A DNA stretch of 64,000 nucleotides from Vitreoscilla massiliensis (GCF_001457815.1 NZ_LN898221.1:887053-951052), one strand, 5' to 3'; shown: positions 21,941 to 31,497, counted from the first letter of the stretch. The notes: generated by a model not told the origin, from the sequence alone. Numbers and translations are program-made.

Positions 21941-22924
21941 GTGACCCACCCAACAGATGACATCCACATCCAACACACCTCGCAACAGTTGGAGTCGGCG
22001 CAAGACATCATGTCGCAAATCTGTGGTGAACACAGCTTGGACACCCACCACCGCAGCGCCTTGAATTTTCAATACACCGGCATGCGCTTTCCCACCAAAA
22101 ACCTGTCCATAGGCACCATCAGTTATGGTACCAGCGTGGGCATACACATCACCAATTTGCGCGCTTACAGCATCAGCTTGCCGACTCAAGGCACGCAGCA
22201 ATTACAGTTGCGCGGCACGCAAGTGCAGTCCAATATGCACACTGGCTTGATTGTCTCCAATGCCGAGCAACAAGACTTGTTCATAGACAAAGACTGCCGC
22301 AAATTGCAAGTTGCCATTCCAGAGCACAGCTTGGAAACGACGCTGGCCACCATGCTCAGCCGCCCCTTGCGCGAGCCCATCGTGTTTGATCCGGAAATGC
22401 ATGTGAATTCTGAGCAATTGATCGGTGCTTGGTGGAAACACATCCGCGCGTTTTTGCAGATGAAATCGCATTACGCCAGCTTTGGTGGTTTGCCGATGTT
22501 GGCCGAAGATTACGAGAATTTTCTGCTCAAAGCTTTGCTGTTATCGCAAAATAACAATTACTCGCAAGCCTTATTGGAATTGAACAGCCAACACATCCCC
22601 AAACACATTTTGGCAGTGAAAAACCACATCATCAGCCATGCGCATGAAGACATCTGTGCCGACGATTTGCAGCGTTTGGCCGGCGTGTCCAAGTCCAAGC
22701 TGTATGACGAATTTAAGCTGCATTACGGCACCAGCCCGCTGTCTTACTTGCGCAAATACCGCTTACAGCAAATCCACAAAGCCTTGTCTTCTCCCGCGCA
22801 CAGCAAAACCTCGATTTCGCAATTGGCCTACCAATGGGGCTTCACCCATTTAAGCCGTTTTGCCGATGAGTACAAGCAAGAATTCGGTGAAAAACCAAGC
22901 GAAACCAAAAGCAAATACGCTTAA
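21941..22924 (+). CDS. AraC-family regulator, likely of the dioxygenase genes
   Basis: This 327-residue regulator has an N-terminal ligand-type domain of the AraC-binding-like group (about 20-190) and a C-terminal pair of helix-turn-helices (about 215-320: DICADDLQRLAGVSKSKLYDEFK, then ISQLAYQWGFTHLSRFADEYKQEFGEKPSE). Proteins of this layout (AntR, CbdS) activate anthranilate or halobenzoate dioxygenase operons, and it is transcribed away from antA, which supports the same job. The start is GTG at 21941, eight bases after AGGAG; the ATG at 21925 is in a different frame and closes quickly. A strong bidirectional terminator follows. Confidence 0.87.
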   Translation: MTHPTDDIHIQHTSQQLESAQDIMSQICGEHSLDTHHRSALNFQYTGMRFPTKNLSIGTISYGTSVGIHITNLRAYSISLPTQGTQQLQLRGTQVQSNMHTGLIVSNAEQQDLFIDKDCRKLQVAIPEHSLETTLATMLSRPLREPIVFDPEMHVNSEQLIGAWWKHIRAFLQMKSHYASFGGLPMLAEDYENFLLKALLLSQNNNYSQALLELNSQHIPKHILAVKNHIISHAHEDICADDLQRLAGVSKSKLYDEFKLHYGTSPLSYLRKYRLQQIHKALSSPAHSKTSISQLAYQWGFTHLSRFADEYKQEFGEKPSETKSKYA

Positions 22925-22936
22925 AACTGAAACACA

Positions 22937-22978
22937 AACACGCAGCCGATGAAAACAGGGTTTCATCGGCTGCGTGTT
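22937..22978. terminator. Strong bidirectional terminator between regulator and MFS gene
   Basis: An 18-base arm, AACACGCAGCCGATGAAA, pairs perfectly with its inverse complement across a six-base loop. It separates the converging regulator and MFS genes. It is not built from the uptake element, though a single TTACAGGCCGCTT follows directly. Confidence 0.85.
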
Positions 22979-22999
22979 GTGTTACAGGCCGCTTAAGAC

Positions 23000-24355
23000 T
23001 TATTGCGCTTGCACACTGTCAGTCACGGTTGCAGTCGCAGGTTGGTCCGTGCCCTCATTGCGACCTTTGAGCCACAAAGCCAAGCAGGAAATCAAGGTTG
23101 GAATGGCCAACACAAAGAAGATGGCGCTCAAATCCAGATTGAATTTGAAAATCAACGAGCCGAAGAAGGCACCCAAAATCGCACCGATGCGGCCTATGCC
23201 ATGCATCCACGACACGCCCACAGCACGGCACACGCTTGGGTATAACAAGGCCGCCAATGGCAACAGCGATGATTGTGCCCCCGCGAGCAAGGCGCCGATT
23301 AAGAAGATGACGATGCCAAGCAGCACGATGCTGTTGCTGACCAAGCCTGCTACCACAAACAAGGCCACTGCCGCCAAGTAAGAGTATTTAATCACCGTGG
23401 TTGGGTTCAATTTGTCCATGTACCAACCCATCAGCGTCGCGCCAAACACACCACCGAAAGGGAAAATCGCCGCAATAAAACTGAATTGTTGGGTGCTAAA
23501 ACCAGCGGTTTTCAAGATGGTTGGCATCCAACTGGTCAACAAATAAAACACCAACAAACTCATGAAGCAGCACAACCACATCATGCTCGAGCCAAACAAA
23601 TACTTGCCCAATACCAAAGACACTGGATTGTCATTGCCTTGCGCTTCTGATTTTGGCAACACCAACTCCGTGCCGGCGGCAAACGGTGCACCCTGCACTT
23701 TTTCCAAAATGCGTTTGGCTTGCTCGGATTTGCCATGCTTAATCAAATACTGTGTTGATTCTGGCATTTTCAATACCAATACCACCACCAAGGCCAAGGG
23801 AATCAAGCCGCCGATGATGATGACTTTGGCCCAACCCATGCCCTCGAGCATGTAAGCCGTCATCAAGCCACCACAAGAAATGCCCAACATAAAGCCACAA
23901 CCAGCCAAGCCAGTTAAAAACGCTTTGCGGCGCGCTGGCATGTATTCAGACACGATGGTGCTGATGTTGGGCATGGCCGCGCCCAAACCCACACCTGTCA
24001 CAAAGCGGAATATCGACAACTCGGTCACGGAGCTGGCGAAGCCGCACAAAATGGTGAAGATGGAAAACAGGCAGCAAGTGAGGACAATCACGCCTTTGCG
24101 GCCGAATTTGTCCGACAAAGGCCCAGACAAAATCGCGCCTATCGACATGCCGATTAAGGCCGCGCTCAATACCGGTGCCAATTCTGGCTTGGTAATTTTC
24201 CAAGCATCGAGCAAGGCCGGTGCAATAAAGCCGATGATGCCGGTGTCCAAGCCATCACAAAAAAACACCAAAAAGCCCAATACAAATACCAGCCATTGCA
24301 AGGGCGAGAGTTTGTCCCGATTGATGACCTCGGTTGCGTCCACAGTTCTCATCAT
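23000..24355 (-). CDS. Aromatic acid:H+ symporter (MFS, AAHS family)
   Basis: This 451-residue inner-membrane importer belongs to the AAHS branch of the major facilitator superfamily (BenK, PcaK). It has about twelve membrane helices, the family motif DGLDTGIIGFIAPAL in helix 1 (residues 34-48), and the loop 2-3 motif GPLSDKFGRKG near residue 78. AAHS members import benzoate, 4-hydroxybenzoate and related acids, so here it probably feeds anthranilate or a similar acid to AntAB. AAGGA lies upstream of two consecutive ATG codons at 24355 and 24352. Confidence 0.87.
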   Translation of the reverse strand: MMRTVDATEVINRDKLSPLQWLVFVLGFLVFFCDGLDTGIIGFIAPALLDAWKITKPELAPVLSAALIGMSIGAILSGPLSDKFGRKGVIVLTCCLFSIFTILCGFASSVTELSIFRFVTGVGLGAAMPNISTIVSEYMPARRKAFLTGLAGCGFMLGISCGGLMTAYMLEGMGWAKVIIIGGLIPLALVVVLVLKMPESTQYLIKHGKSEQAKRILEKVQGAPFAAGTELVLPKSEAQGNDNPVSLVLGKYLFGSSMMWLCCFMSLLVFYLLTSWMPTILKTAGFSTQQFSFIAAIFPFGGVFGATLMGWYMDKLNPTTVIKYSYLAAVALFVVAGLVSNSIVLLGIVIFLIGALLAGAQSSLLPLAALLYPSVCRAVGVSWMHGIGRIGAILGAFFGSLIFKFNLDLSAIFFVLAIPTLISCLALWLKGRNEGTDQPATATVTDSVQAQ

Positions 24356-24591
24356 GATTCCTTTGTTGGTTCATTATTATGTTGCCCACAGTCGAGATAA
24401 ACCGCTGTGAGGCTGATGTGTTGTTGGGCTATCCAATAGATTTGCCACTGCTTGTCATTGAATCCTGTAATGCCCTTGTCGCTCTATCCACATCCTCCAT
24501 TTTTGCAGCCAATTTTTCCAAGTGGCTTTTTGCATTGGCCACCATCCCTATTGACTTACAAGCTGTGTGCTCATGCTTACTGCACATAAAA
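24356..24591. other. Gene-free region before the MFS importer
   Basis: The region contains the MFS promoter by position. No motif, RNA gene or protein pattern was recognised. Confidence 0.35.
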
Positions 24592-24624
24592 AAGCGGCCT
24601 GTAAACATTTACAGGCCGCTTTTA
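24592..24624 (-). terminator. Paired uptake-sequence terminator after the LivJ-type gene
   Basis: AAAGCGGCCTGTAAA and TTTACAGGCCGCTTT surround a two-to-three base loop, followed on the reverse strand by a T-rich run. It ends the hydroxyproline-region transcripts. Confidence 0.8.
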
Positions 24625-24641
24625 AGGTCTAACCAAGTCAA

Positions 24642-25850
24642 TTATTGGGCGCCAGCGCTCAAGCTTTCAACAGGCACCCATTGGCCTTTTTCCACTTTGT
24701 ACACGGTGATGGCCACGTCTTTCAAGTCGCCTTTGTCATCGTAAGAGAAATGGTCACTGGTGATGCCAGGCATGTCGGTTGCCGCCAATTTAGGCAAGTA
24801 ATCGGCTGCTTTAGACGAGTTGGCCGCCTTCATCGCGTTAATCATCGCCCAAGTGCCGTCATAGCCGTAAGGTGCGTAAATTTGCACTTCTTTGCCGAAT
24901 TTGGCTTTGTACTTGGTTTCAAATTCAGGGCCTTTAGGCAATTTGGCAATCGGCACACCGGCCAAAGAAGCCATCACGCCTTCAGCACTTTCGCCAGCCA
25001 CTTTGATGAAGTTAGGGTTTTTGGTCATCTCGCCAGACAAGAACTGCGATTTGATGCCCAAACGCTTCATTTGCACCACCATAGGCGCAGATTGTGGGTC
25101 AGCACCACCGTAGAAAATCACATCAGGTGGGCTGTCTTTGAATGCGGTCAAGATAGATTGGAACTCGGTCGCTTTGTCGTTGGTAAACTGACGCGGCAAA
25201 ATGGTTGCGCCGGCAGCTTTGGCTGATTTTTCAAATTCATCGGCCAAACCTTGACCATAAGCGGTACGGTCGTCGATGATGCCGATGGTTTTGTAACCCA
25301 ATTTATCAACCGCGTATTTGCCCAATACCAAACCTTGTTGTGAGTCTGAAGTCATGGAGCGGAACACGGTTTTGAAGCCTTGTTGTGTCAACACCGGGCT
25401 GGTGGCCATCGAAATGTTAGGGATGTTGTTTTCTTCGTAAACTTTGGATGCTGGGATGGTGGTACCTGAGTTAAAGTGACCAATCACACCGGCCACTTTG
25501 GCGTCCACAAAACGCTCAGCCACTTGGGTGGCTTGTTTCGGGTCGGCCGCATCGTCTTGAGCGTCCAATTTGAATTTCGCAGGTGCACCGTTGATGGTGA
25601 TGCCTTGCTCGTTGGCTTCATCAATTGCCATTTGCACACCGCTCTTATAGTCTTCACCATAATGCGATTGTGGGCCAGTCAATGGTGCAGAGAATCCGAT
25701 TACGATTTCTTTGCCATCGCCGCCACCACTGCTGGTTTGTGCGCTACCACCTGATGCGGCTTTGCCGTCGCCACCGGCTGTAGCACCGCCACCTTGATTA
25801 CAGGCCGCTAAAACCATCATAGCAATAATGCTGATTGCCATATTTCTCAT
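24642..25850 (-). CDS. LivJ-type branched-chain amino-acid (or hydroxyproline) binding lipoprotein
   Basis: This 402-residue lipoprotein has a short signal peptide with lipobox VLAAC (Cys17), a Gly/Ser/Ala linker and a type I periplasmic-binding fold: EIVIGFSAPLTGPQSHYGEDYKSGVQMAIDEAN near residue 48, and VIGHFNSGTTIPASKVYEE near 120. This is the Leu/Ile/Val-binding family. The permease and ATPase partners (LivH, LivM, LivG, LivF) are not in the window. It follows the hydroxyproline genes in the same direction after 135 bases, so it may bind hydroxyproline or be a general LivJ; I cannot separate these. AAGGAAG precedes ATG at 25850. Confidence 0.87.
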   Translation of the reverse strand: MRNMAISIIAMMVLAACNQGGGATAGGDGKAASGGSAQTSSGGGDGKEIVIGFSAPLTGPQSHYGEDYKSGVQMAIDEANEQGITINGAPAKFKLDAQDDAADPKQATQVAERFVDAKVAGVIGHFNSGTTIPASKVYEENNIPNISMATSPVLTQQGFKTVFRSMTSDSQQGLVLGKYAVDKLGYKTIGIIDDRTAYGQGLADEFEKSAKAAGATILPRQFTNDKATEFQSILTAFKDSPPDVIFYGGADPQSAPMVVQMKRLGIKSQFLSGEMTKNPNFIKVAGESAEGVMASLAGVPIAKLPKGPEFETKYKAKFGKEVQIYAPYGYDGTWAMINAMKAANSSKAADYLPKLAATDMPGITSDHFSYDDKGDLKDVAITVYKVEKGQWVPVESLSAGAQ

Positions 25851-25985
25851 AATTCTTCCTTTTTTTCATTGGTGATAATCACTGTGTTACAACTTGGGTA
25901 ATACATACTGAAAACCATCAAAGCCAGTTGCCTGTTTATATTGGTATGTGGCAACCGGCTGATACGACATTACAACATCAATCCA

Positions 25986-27467
25986 TCAATCTTGTACATA
26001 CCAAATTGTCTTGGTTTGTACATATTGTTGTAAAGCTTCTAAACCTTTGTCGCGACCACCAAAACCCGATTGCTTAAAGCCGCCAAATGGGGTAGTGATG
26101 TCGCCTTCGGAGAAGCCATTGATGGACACGGTACCGGCACGAATGGCACGGCTAACACGTTGGGCACGCTTCAAATTCTCAGTATACAAAGACGCTGCCA
26201 AACCATAAGAACTGTCGTTGGCCAAAGCCACTGCTTGTTCTTCTGATTCAAACGTGGTCACGGCCAAAATCGGGCCAAACACCTCTTGTTGGAACAAAGT
26301 CATGTCAGCAGTGACATTGTCGAAGATGGTCGGCTCGATGTACCAGCCGCTGCCCAATTCGCTGTGAATTTTGCCGCCTTGTACCAACACGCCGCCTTCT
26401 TTTTCGGTGGTGGCGATAAAGCCTTTCACCTTCTCAAAATGCGGGCCTTCAACCATAGGACCTATCACCACATCTTCGTCACGCGGATCGCCCAATTTCC
26501 AAGTCGAAATACCGGCTTTGACTTTCTCCAGCAAGGCGTCTTTGACGCTGGCGTCAACGATTAAGCGTGAACCGCAAGAGCAGTTTTCCGACATGTTCCA
26601 GAACGCTGCGTTCAAGATGTGCGGTACGGCTGCGTCCAAATCGGCATCGGCAAACACCACTTGTGGGCTCTTACCGCCACACTCCAACACGATTTCTTTC
26701 AAATTGCTTTCGGCAGCGTATTTCAAGAAGTAGCGACCCACTTCGGTAGAACCGGTGAACGACACCATGTCCACGTCCATGTGGCGACCCAAGGCTTCAC
26801 CGACTTTTTCGCCCAAGCCACACACCAAGCTCAACGCGCCTTGTGGTACGCCCGCTTCGTAAGCCAACTCGACCAAACGGTAAGCCGACAAAGACGTCAA
26901 TTCCGCTGGTTTAACTACCACTGAGTTACCCATGATCAACGCTGGCGCGACTTTCCACGCAAACATTTGCGCAGGGAAATTCCAAGGCAAGACCACACCA
27001 ACCACGCCTATCGCTTCTTCTACCACCAAGCCCAAGGCAGATGAACCTGTCGGTGCCACTTTGCCAAACACTTTGTCGGCCGCTTCGGCATACCAATGGA
27101 AGGTTTCGATGGTAGCAGGCAAGTCGGTGTTCAAACATTCTGAAATCGGTTTGCCGGCATCGATGCAATCCAAAGCCGCCAATTCTTCGATGTTCTCTTG
27201 CATCAACACCGCCCAACGTTGCATCACTGCCTTGCGCTCAGCCGGTGACAAATCTGACCATTCACCGCTGTTAAAAGTGCTGCGTGCCACGGCCACGGCG
27301 GCATCAATGTCAGCCGCTTCGCCATCGGCAATATAGCCAATCAATGAATTGTCGATAGGCGTGCGGTTTTCCAATTTATTGCCACTGTCAGTGCGGCCTG
27401 TAATCAAGTTACCGGCCCACAATTCAGCTTTAGCAGCTTTGGCAAACACGTCTTGAATTTGACCCAT
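25986..27467 (-). CDS. NAD(P)-dependent aldehyde dehydrogenase, probably 2-oxoglutarate semialdehyde dehydrogenase
   Basis: This 493-residue aldehyde dehydrogenase would oxidise 2,5-dioxopentanoate (2-oxoglutarate semialdehyde) to 2-oxoglutarate, the final step of hydroxyproline breakdown. It shows VLPWNFPAQMF near residue 160, the cofactor-site GSTEVGRYF near 240, the general base Glu in LECGGKSP near 263, and the nucleophile in SENCSCGSR near 297, where the first Cys aligns with the catalytic one. The usual GQ before the catalytic Cys is replaced by SEN, an uncommon variant. The substrate is inferred from neighbours; closest general resemblance is to PuuC-type enzymes. TAAGGAG lies ahead of ATG at 27467. 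Confidence 0.85.
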   Translation of the reverse strand: MGQIQDVFAKAAKAELWAGNLITGRTDSGNKLENRTPIDNSLIGYIADGEAADIDAAVAVARSTFNSGEWSDLSPAERKAVMQRWAVLMQENIEELAALDCIDAGKPISECLNTDLPATIETFHWYAEAADKVFGKVAPTGSSALGLVVEEAIGVVGVVLPWNFPAQMFAWKVAPALIMGNSVVVKPAELTSLSAYRLVELAYEAGVPQGALSLVCGLGEKVGEALGRHMDVDMVSFTGSTEVGRYFLKYAAESNLKEIVLECGGKSPQVVFADADLDAAVPHILNAAFWNMSENCSCGSRLIVDASVKDALLEKVKAGISTWKLGDPRDEDVVIGPMVEGPHFEKVKGFIATTEKEGGVLVQGGKIHSELGSGWYIEPTIFDNVTADMTLFQQEVFGPILAVTTFESEEQAVALANDSSYGLAASLYTENLKRAQRVSRAIRAGTVSINGFSEGDITTPFGGFKQSGFGGRDKGLEALQQYVQTKTIWYVQD

Positions 27468-27477
27468 GTTTCGCTCC

Positions 27478-28347
27478 TTACGCTTGTGCCAACAAATTCA
27501 AGAATTCGGCTTTGTCAGCGTCGTTCAAGTTCGCCAATGGCGTGCGCACACCGCCGACTTTTACCGTGCCTTTAACACAGCCCAATTTGGCTTTTTGGTT
27601 GTAATCGCCCGATTCCATAGAATGAATCACAGGGTAAATTTTGCTCATCAAGGCTTTGGCTTGCGTCCAGTCACCTGCTTGGGTGGCATCGTAAATCGCC
27701 ACTTGTTCGGCTGGGAACACGTTGGCCGCGCCAGCAATCCACGCACCCGCACCCCAGAAGAAGTAATCTACAGGTTGGTCATCACAACCGCACACCACGG
27801 TAAAGTCAGCAAAGTCGGCCTGTAACATAGACAAGGCGCGGCTGAAGTCGCCACTGCTTTCTTTGATGCCGACGATTTTCGGGTGTTTCGCCAATTCGGC
27901 CACGGTATCAAATTCGATGCTGATGCCGGTGCGTGCTGGGAAGTTGTACATCACGATAGGCAAATCGGTGGCTTCAGCGACCTTGTTGTAATGCGCAATC
28001 ACGCCTTCTTGGCTAGGCAAGCTGTATGGCGGCGGTGCCAACATCAGGCTTTCGTAACCCAACTCAGCGGCGCGTTGCGCTTTTTTGGCCGAGCCTTCGG
28101 TAGACAAATCGTTGATGCCGGCCATCAAAGCCACTTTGCCTTTGGCAACGTCAGCCACGGTAGACAACACCAACTCACGTTCTGCATCGCTGAATGTGTA
28201 ATACTCGCCTGTGGTGCCACACACCACCAAGCCGTGCACGCCGCTGTCGATTAAGGTTTGGGTCAAGGTTTTCAAAGTGGCCACATCGATTTGGTTGTCA
28301 GCGTCAAACGGTGTCACCATAGGCACGTAAATACCGCGAATACTCAT
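27478..28347 (-). CDS. DapA-family deaminase, probably pyrroline-4-hydroxy-2-carboxylate deaminase
   Basis: This 289-residue class I aldolase-fold enzyme belongs to the dihydrodipicolinate synthase family. It has the GTTGE motif (44-48), Tyr134 in MYNFPARTG and the Schiff-base Lys162 in GIKESSGD. In hydroxyproline clusters such a protein deaminates and dehydrates 1-pyrroline-4-hydroxy-2-carboxylate to 2-oxoglutarate semialdehyde. Placement between the FAD oxidase and the aldehyde dehydrogenase supports that reaction over lysine synthesis, since no lysine genes are near. It is 10 bases from the next gene and 31 from the previous one, so all are one operon. Confidence 0.85.
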   Translation of the reverse strand: MSIRGIYVPMVTPFDADNQIDVATLKTLTQTLIDSGVHGLVVCGTTGEYYTFSDAERELVLSTVADVAKGKVALMAGINDLSTEGSAKKAQRAAELGYESLMLAPPPYSLPSQEGVIAHYNKVAEATDLPIVMYNFPARTGISIEFDTVAELAKHPKIVGIKESSGDFSRALSMLQADFADFTVVCGCDDQPVDYFFWGAGAWIAGAANVFPAEQVAIYDATQAGDWTQAKALMSKIYPVIHSMESGDYNQKAKLGCVKGTVKVGGVRTPLANLNDADKAEFLNLLAQA

Positions 28348-28378
28348 AATTTTATCCTTTATTGGTTTGTGTGTTGTT

Positions 28379-29617
28379 TTAGAAACGGTTTAATCGGTAT
28401 GGACGCAAGTCCATGCTCGGCGCGGCATTGGCAAACAATGAGCGCATCAATTCTGCGGTGATGGCAGCATGGGTCAAGCCCAAGTGTTGGTGGCCAAAGG
28501 CCAAAAACACGCTGCCAAAGCGGTCTATTACTGGCAAAGAATCGGCGATGGTCGGTCTGAAACCCATCCACTCGCCGGCCTCTGCCGCATTCAAATGGTG
28601 TTTTAACATCGGATTGGCCAATTGCAACAAATTGCGCGCACGTTCCATATTTGGAGCGGCCTGTAAACCGGCATATTCCACCGTACCGGCCAAACGCAAG
28701 CCGCCATCCATGGGCGTCATGATAAAGCGGCGGTCGGCGCTGGAAACCGGTATGCTCAAGCGCCCTTGTTCTTGCGGCAACATATAGTGGTAGCCGCGCT
28801 CGGTATCCAAAGGCACGCTCACACCGGTCAATTCTTCCACCAAGGCTTTGGCATGCGCACCCATCGCCACCACCACTTTGTCGGCGTGTTTTTCACCTTG
28901 GCTGGTGTGCAATACCACTTGCGTGCCTTGTTGTTTGGCATGCAACACGGCGCAGTTTTCAATGATTTCGCCACCGGCCGCTTGAAACTCGGCCGCCAGC
29001 TTGTTCATTACCGCCATCAAATCGGTCACATGGCCGGTGTCTGGGAAAAACAGCCCACCAATTTGATTGTTGGCCAAAGCCGGCTCACGCTCTTGTAACG
29101 CCGCGCCATCCAATAGCGTATTTTCGACACCCAAGCCATTGAGCTTGAGACCATGGTTTTGCAAGGCTTGCAAACTGGCGTCCTTCTCGCACACCAATAA
29201 AGAGCCTTGCACATGCACCCATTGCTGCAAACCAAAGCCGTCAACCAGATTGGCCCATGCTGGCAAACAAGCACGGTTCAATTGCATCAAGGCTTGGTGG
29301 ATGCGCTCAAACGCGGCTGGGCGCATGTTCAGCGCCATGCGGCCCATCCACGGCAATAATTTCGGCAAATAATGCCAGTCTATGCGCAGCGGCCCCAATG
29401 GGTCGAGCAACATGCGCGGCAAGTGTTTGAATACCGCAGGGTCGGCCACCGGATACACTTGCTCAGTGGCCAAGTGGCCAGCATTGCCATACGATGCGCC
29501 CGCGCCTAGGTGCTTGGCTTCAAGCAAGGTCACTTGCAAGCCATCGCGCTGCAATACCGCCGCAATGCTCAAACCGATGATGCCACCGCCGATGACGGTA
29601 ATGCGGCCTGTACTCAT
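28379..29617 (-). CDS. FAD-dependent D-amino-acid oxidase/dehydrogenase, probably for cis-4-hydroxy-D-proline
   Basis: This 412-residue flavoprotein of the DAO (DadA-like) family would oxidise cis-4-hydroxy-D-proline to 1-pyrroline-4-hydroxy-2-carboxylate. The FAD Rossmann motif [10 protein letters not shown] is at residues 8-17, followed by a ribose-binding [17 protein letters not shown], and the C-terminal FAD segment [13 protein letters not shown] lies near residue 350. I set the start at ATG 29617, which overlaps the epimerase stop as ATGA; a longer frame reading back to 29845 is Arg/His-rich shadow sequence of the epimerase gene. The start codons include an uptake-like TACAGGCCGC. It is membrane-associated or cytoplasmic; no membrane helix is evident. 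Confidence 0.86.
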   Translation of the reverse strand: MSTGRITVIGGGIIGLSIAAVLQRDGLQVTLLEAKHLGAGASYGNAGHLATEQVYPVADPAVFKHLPRMLLDPLGPLRIDWHYLPKLLPWMGRMALNMRPAAFERIHQALMQLNRACLPAWANLVDGFGLQQWVHVQGSLLVCEKDASLQALQNHGLKLNGLGVENTLLDGAALQEREPALANNQIGGLFFPDTGHVTDLMAVMNKLAAEFQAAGGEIIENCAVLHAKQQGTQVVLHTSQGEKHADKVVVAMGAHAKALVEELTGVSVPLDTERGYHYMLPQEQGRLSIPVSSADRRFIMTPMDGGLRLAGTVEYAGLQAAPNMERARNLLQLANPMLKHHLNAAEAGEWMGFRPTIADSLPVIDRFGSVFLAFGHQHLGLTHAAITAELMRSLFANAAPSMDLRPYRLNRF

Positions 29618-30561
29618 GCGGAAATGCCCCATTGGAATGGGTCTTGGTTGTCCAAAATCACCGTGGTTTCGGCGCTGATGTAAGCGCTGCCGCGGATGGT
29701 AGGACGCACGGTATTCTCGTCCAAGCGTTTGAACGAGCCGGTGAATTGGCTGCCTATCACGCTGGCTTGTTGCCATGTGTCGCCTTCTTGCAGCTTGCCA
29801 TCGGCGGCCAAACACGCCAGTTTGGCGCTGGTGCCGGTGCCGCAAGGCGAACGGTCGTATTGCTTGCCTGGGCAGAGCACAAAGCTTTGGCTGTCGGCAA
29901 AATCACAGTCTTGGAACAATTCGATGTGGTCGATGTCACCACCGTTTTCGCCAGTGATGTTTTGCGCAATCAAGGCCTGACGGATGCGCCAAGTGATGTC
30001 GGTCAAGGCTTCAACATTGGCCACATTGATGTCGACAAAGTGTTGGCTGACCAAGAAGAACCAGTTACCGCCCCAAGCGATGTCGCCCACCACCGTGCCC
30101 AAACCGTCGACTTGCACCGCTACTTTTTCACGGTAACGGTAAGCCGGCACATTGTCTATGCTGACACTGCCGTCTTCGTGCAGCGTGCACACCACGTCGC
30201 CCACCGGCGTTTCAATGCGGTGCACGCCGGCGCCGATTTTGCCTTGGTAAGCCAAAGAGGCAATCAAACCGATGGTGCCATGGCCGCACATGTTCAAATA
30301 GCCGGTATTGTTAAAGAAAATCACCCCAGCAGCGGCAGTGGCGCTGACCGGTTCACACAACAGCGCGCCCACCAACACATCATTGCCACGCGGCTCCAAA
30401 ATCACGCCACGACGGTAATGGTCGTATTGGTTTTTGAGGACGTCCAAACGCGCCGCCATATCGCCCGTACCCAAATCTGGGAAACCGGCATAAACCATGC
30501 GCGTTGGCTCACCGCCAGTGTGTGAGTCGATGATGTGAATTTTTTGGTAGCGTTCTGACAT
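29614..30561 (-). CDS. 4-hydroxyproline 2-epimerase (proline racemase family)
   Basis: This enzyme would convert trans-4-hydroxy-L-proline to cis-4-hydroxy-D-proline, the entry step. The 315-residue protein has both base cysteines of the racemase/epimerase class: Cys92 in NMCGHGTIG and Cys240 in [12 protein letters not shown] Cys/Thr pair would mean the dehydratase, so the Cys/Cys pair supports an epimerase. Length and the HTGGEPTR motif (14-21) fit 4-hydroxyproline 2-epimerases well. It is the first gene of the operon, divergent from an AraC-type regulator. Confidence 0.9.
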   Translation of the reverse strand: MSERYQKIHIIDSHTGGEPTRMVYAGFPDLGTGDMAARLDVLKNQYDHYRRGVILEPRGNDVLVGALLCEPVSATAAAGVIFFNNTGYLNMCGHGTIGLIASLAYQGKIGAGVHRIETPVGDVVCTLHEDGSVSIDNVPAYRYREKVAVQVDGLGTVVGDIAWGGNWFFLVSQHFVDINVANVEALTDITWRIRQALIAQNITGENGGDIDHIELFQDCDFADSQSFVLCPGKQYDRSPCGTGTSAKLACLAADGKLQEGDTWQQASVIGSQFTGSFKRLDENTVRPTIRGSAYISAETTVILDNQDPFQWGISA

Positions 30562-30626
30562 GATGAAGTGCTTTCTTAAAGATAGGCATAGCTTGAATCA
30601 TATTGACTGCGCTGTCTTGATGAGTT

Positions 30627-30656
30627 TTGGCAAAGTGATGCAGAAAACGGCATAAT
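30627..30656 (+). promoter_or_regulatory. Candidate sigma-70 promoter of the AraC-type regulator
   Basis: TTGGCA at 30627-30632 and CATAAT at 30651-30656 are 18 bases apart. Transcription would begin near 30663, downstream of the ATG at 30655, which favours the internal start at 30691 for the regulator. Confidence 0.5.
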
Positions 30657-30690
30657 GGCCGCACAAAGTGTTTTTTATGCGGATGGCACC

Positions 30691-31470
30691 ATGTCGGAAT
30701 TGAAACCGTTGTATGACGGATTGCTGCAACAGCGGCCTGTAAACCTCGCTACCTTGGTGGCGAATCTGGCCGTGGTTTTGCCAGTTTTGGATGTGATGGA
30801 CAAAGTGGTGTTTTTTATCAAAGACACCGATGCGCGCTATGTGTTGGTCAATCACAGCTTGGTACAGCGTTTGGGCTGCAAACGCGCCGAAGACTTGCTC
30901 GGCCAAACCTCGGCGCAAATGTTTGCCGCCGCGCAAGGCAATGTTTACATCGAACAAGACTTGCAGGTCTTGCAACAAGGCGTGAGCATTACCGACAAAC
31001 TGGAATTGCACGTGTATAACCACGGCGAACTTGGTTGGTGTTTGACTTACAAACACCCGATTTATGATGTTACAGGCCGCATCATCGGCTTGATGGGCGT
31101 GTCGCTGGACTTGGCTTCAGACGAATTGAACCAAACCAAGGCCAGCCACAAATTTGGCAAAATCGAAACCCACATCCGTGAGCATTTGAGCGAAGACATC
31201 CGCGTGCAAACCTTGGCCGATTTAATCGGCATGAGCGTGTCGCAATTGGAACGGCGTCTGAAAAAAAACTTCCACATGACACCAAAGCAATTGATACAAA
31301 AAATCCGCCTCGAGCAAGCGGTGCAATTATTACAGGCCGACCACGCCATCGCCGACATCGCGCTGGCCTGCGGCTATACCGACCACAGCGCCTTCACGCG
31401 CCAATTCAAGCAAATGACTGGCATTTCACCAAGCCAGTTTAAACAAACACTGCAAGCGCGTTCGGTTTGA
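30691..31470 (+). CDS. PAS-domain AraC-family regulator of the hydroxyproline operon
   Basis: The protein (259 residues from ATG 30691; 271 if ATG 30655 is used) has an N-terminal PAS-like sensor domain (about 35-145: VVFFIKDTDARYVLVN, then GLMGVSLDLASDE) and a C-terminal AraC-type double helix-turn-helix (about 160-255: IRVQTLADLIGMSVSQLERRLKK, then IADIALACGYTDHSAFTRQFKQMTGISP). PAS-AraC proteins often control amino-acid catabolic genes. Its position divergent from the epimerase gene suggests it regulates that operon in response to hydroxyproline. The coding region contains three uptake-like sequences, one giving RPVN. Confidence 0.85.
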   Translation: MSELKPLYDGLLQQRPVNLATLVANLAVVLPVLDVMDKVVFFIKDTDARYVLVNHSLVQRLGCKRAEDLLGQTSAQMFAAAQGNVYIEQDLQVLQQGVSITDKLELHVYNHGELGWCLTYKHPIYDVTGRIIGLMGVSLDLASDELNQTKASHKFGKIETHIREHLSEDIRVQTLADLIGMSVSQLERRLKKNFHMTPKQLIQKIRLEQAVQLLQADHAIADIALACGYTDHSAFTRQFKQMTGISPSQFKQTLQARSV

Positions 31471-31497
31471 ACACTGTGCAAGACCCTGCGGCATATT

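Noticed and set aside
28379..29845. A 488-residue reading of the FAD oxidase with a 76-residue Arg/His-rich N-terminus.
   Set aside because: The extension is the epimerase gene read in another frame; ATG 29617 with an ATGA overlap gives a normal FAD-motif N-terminus.
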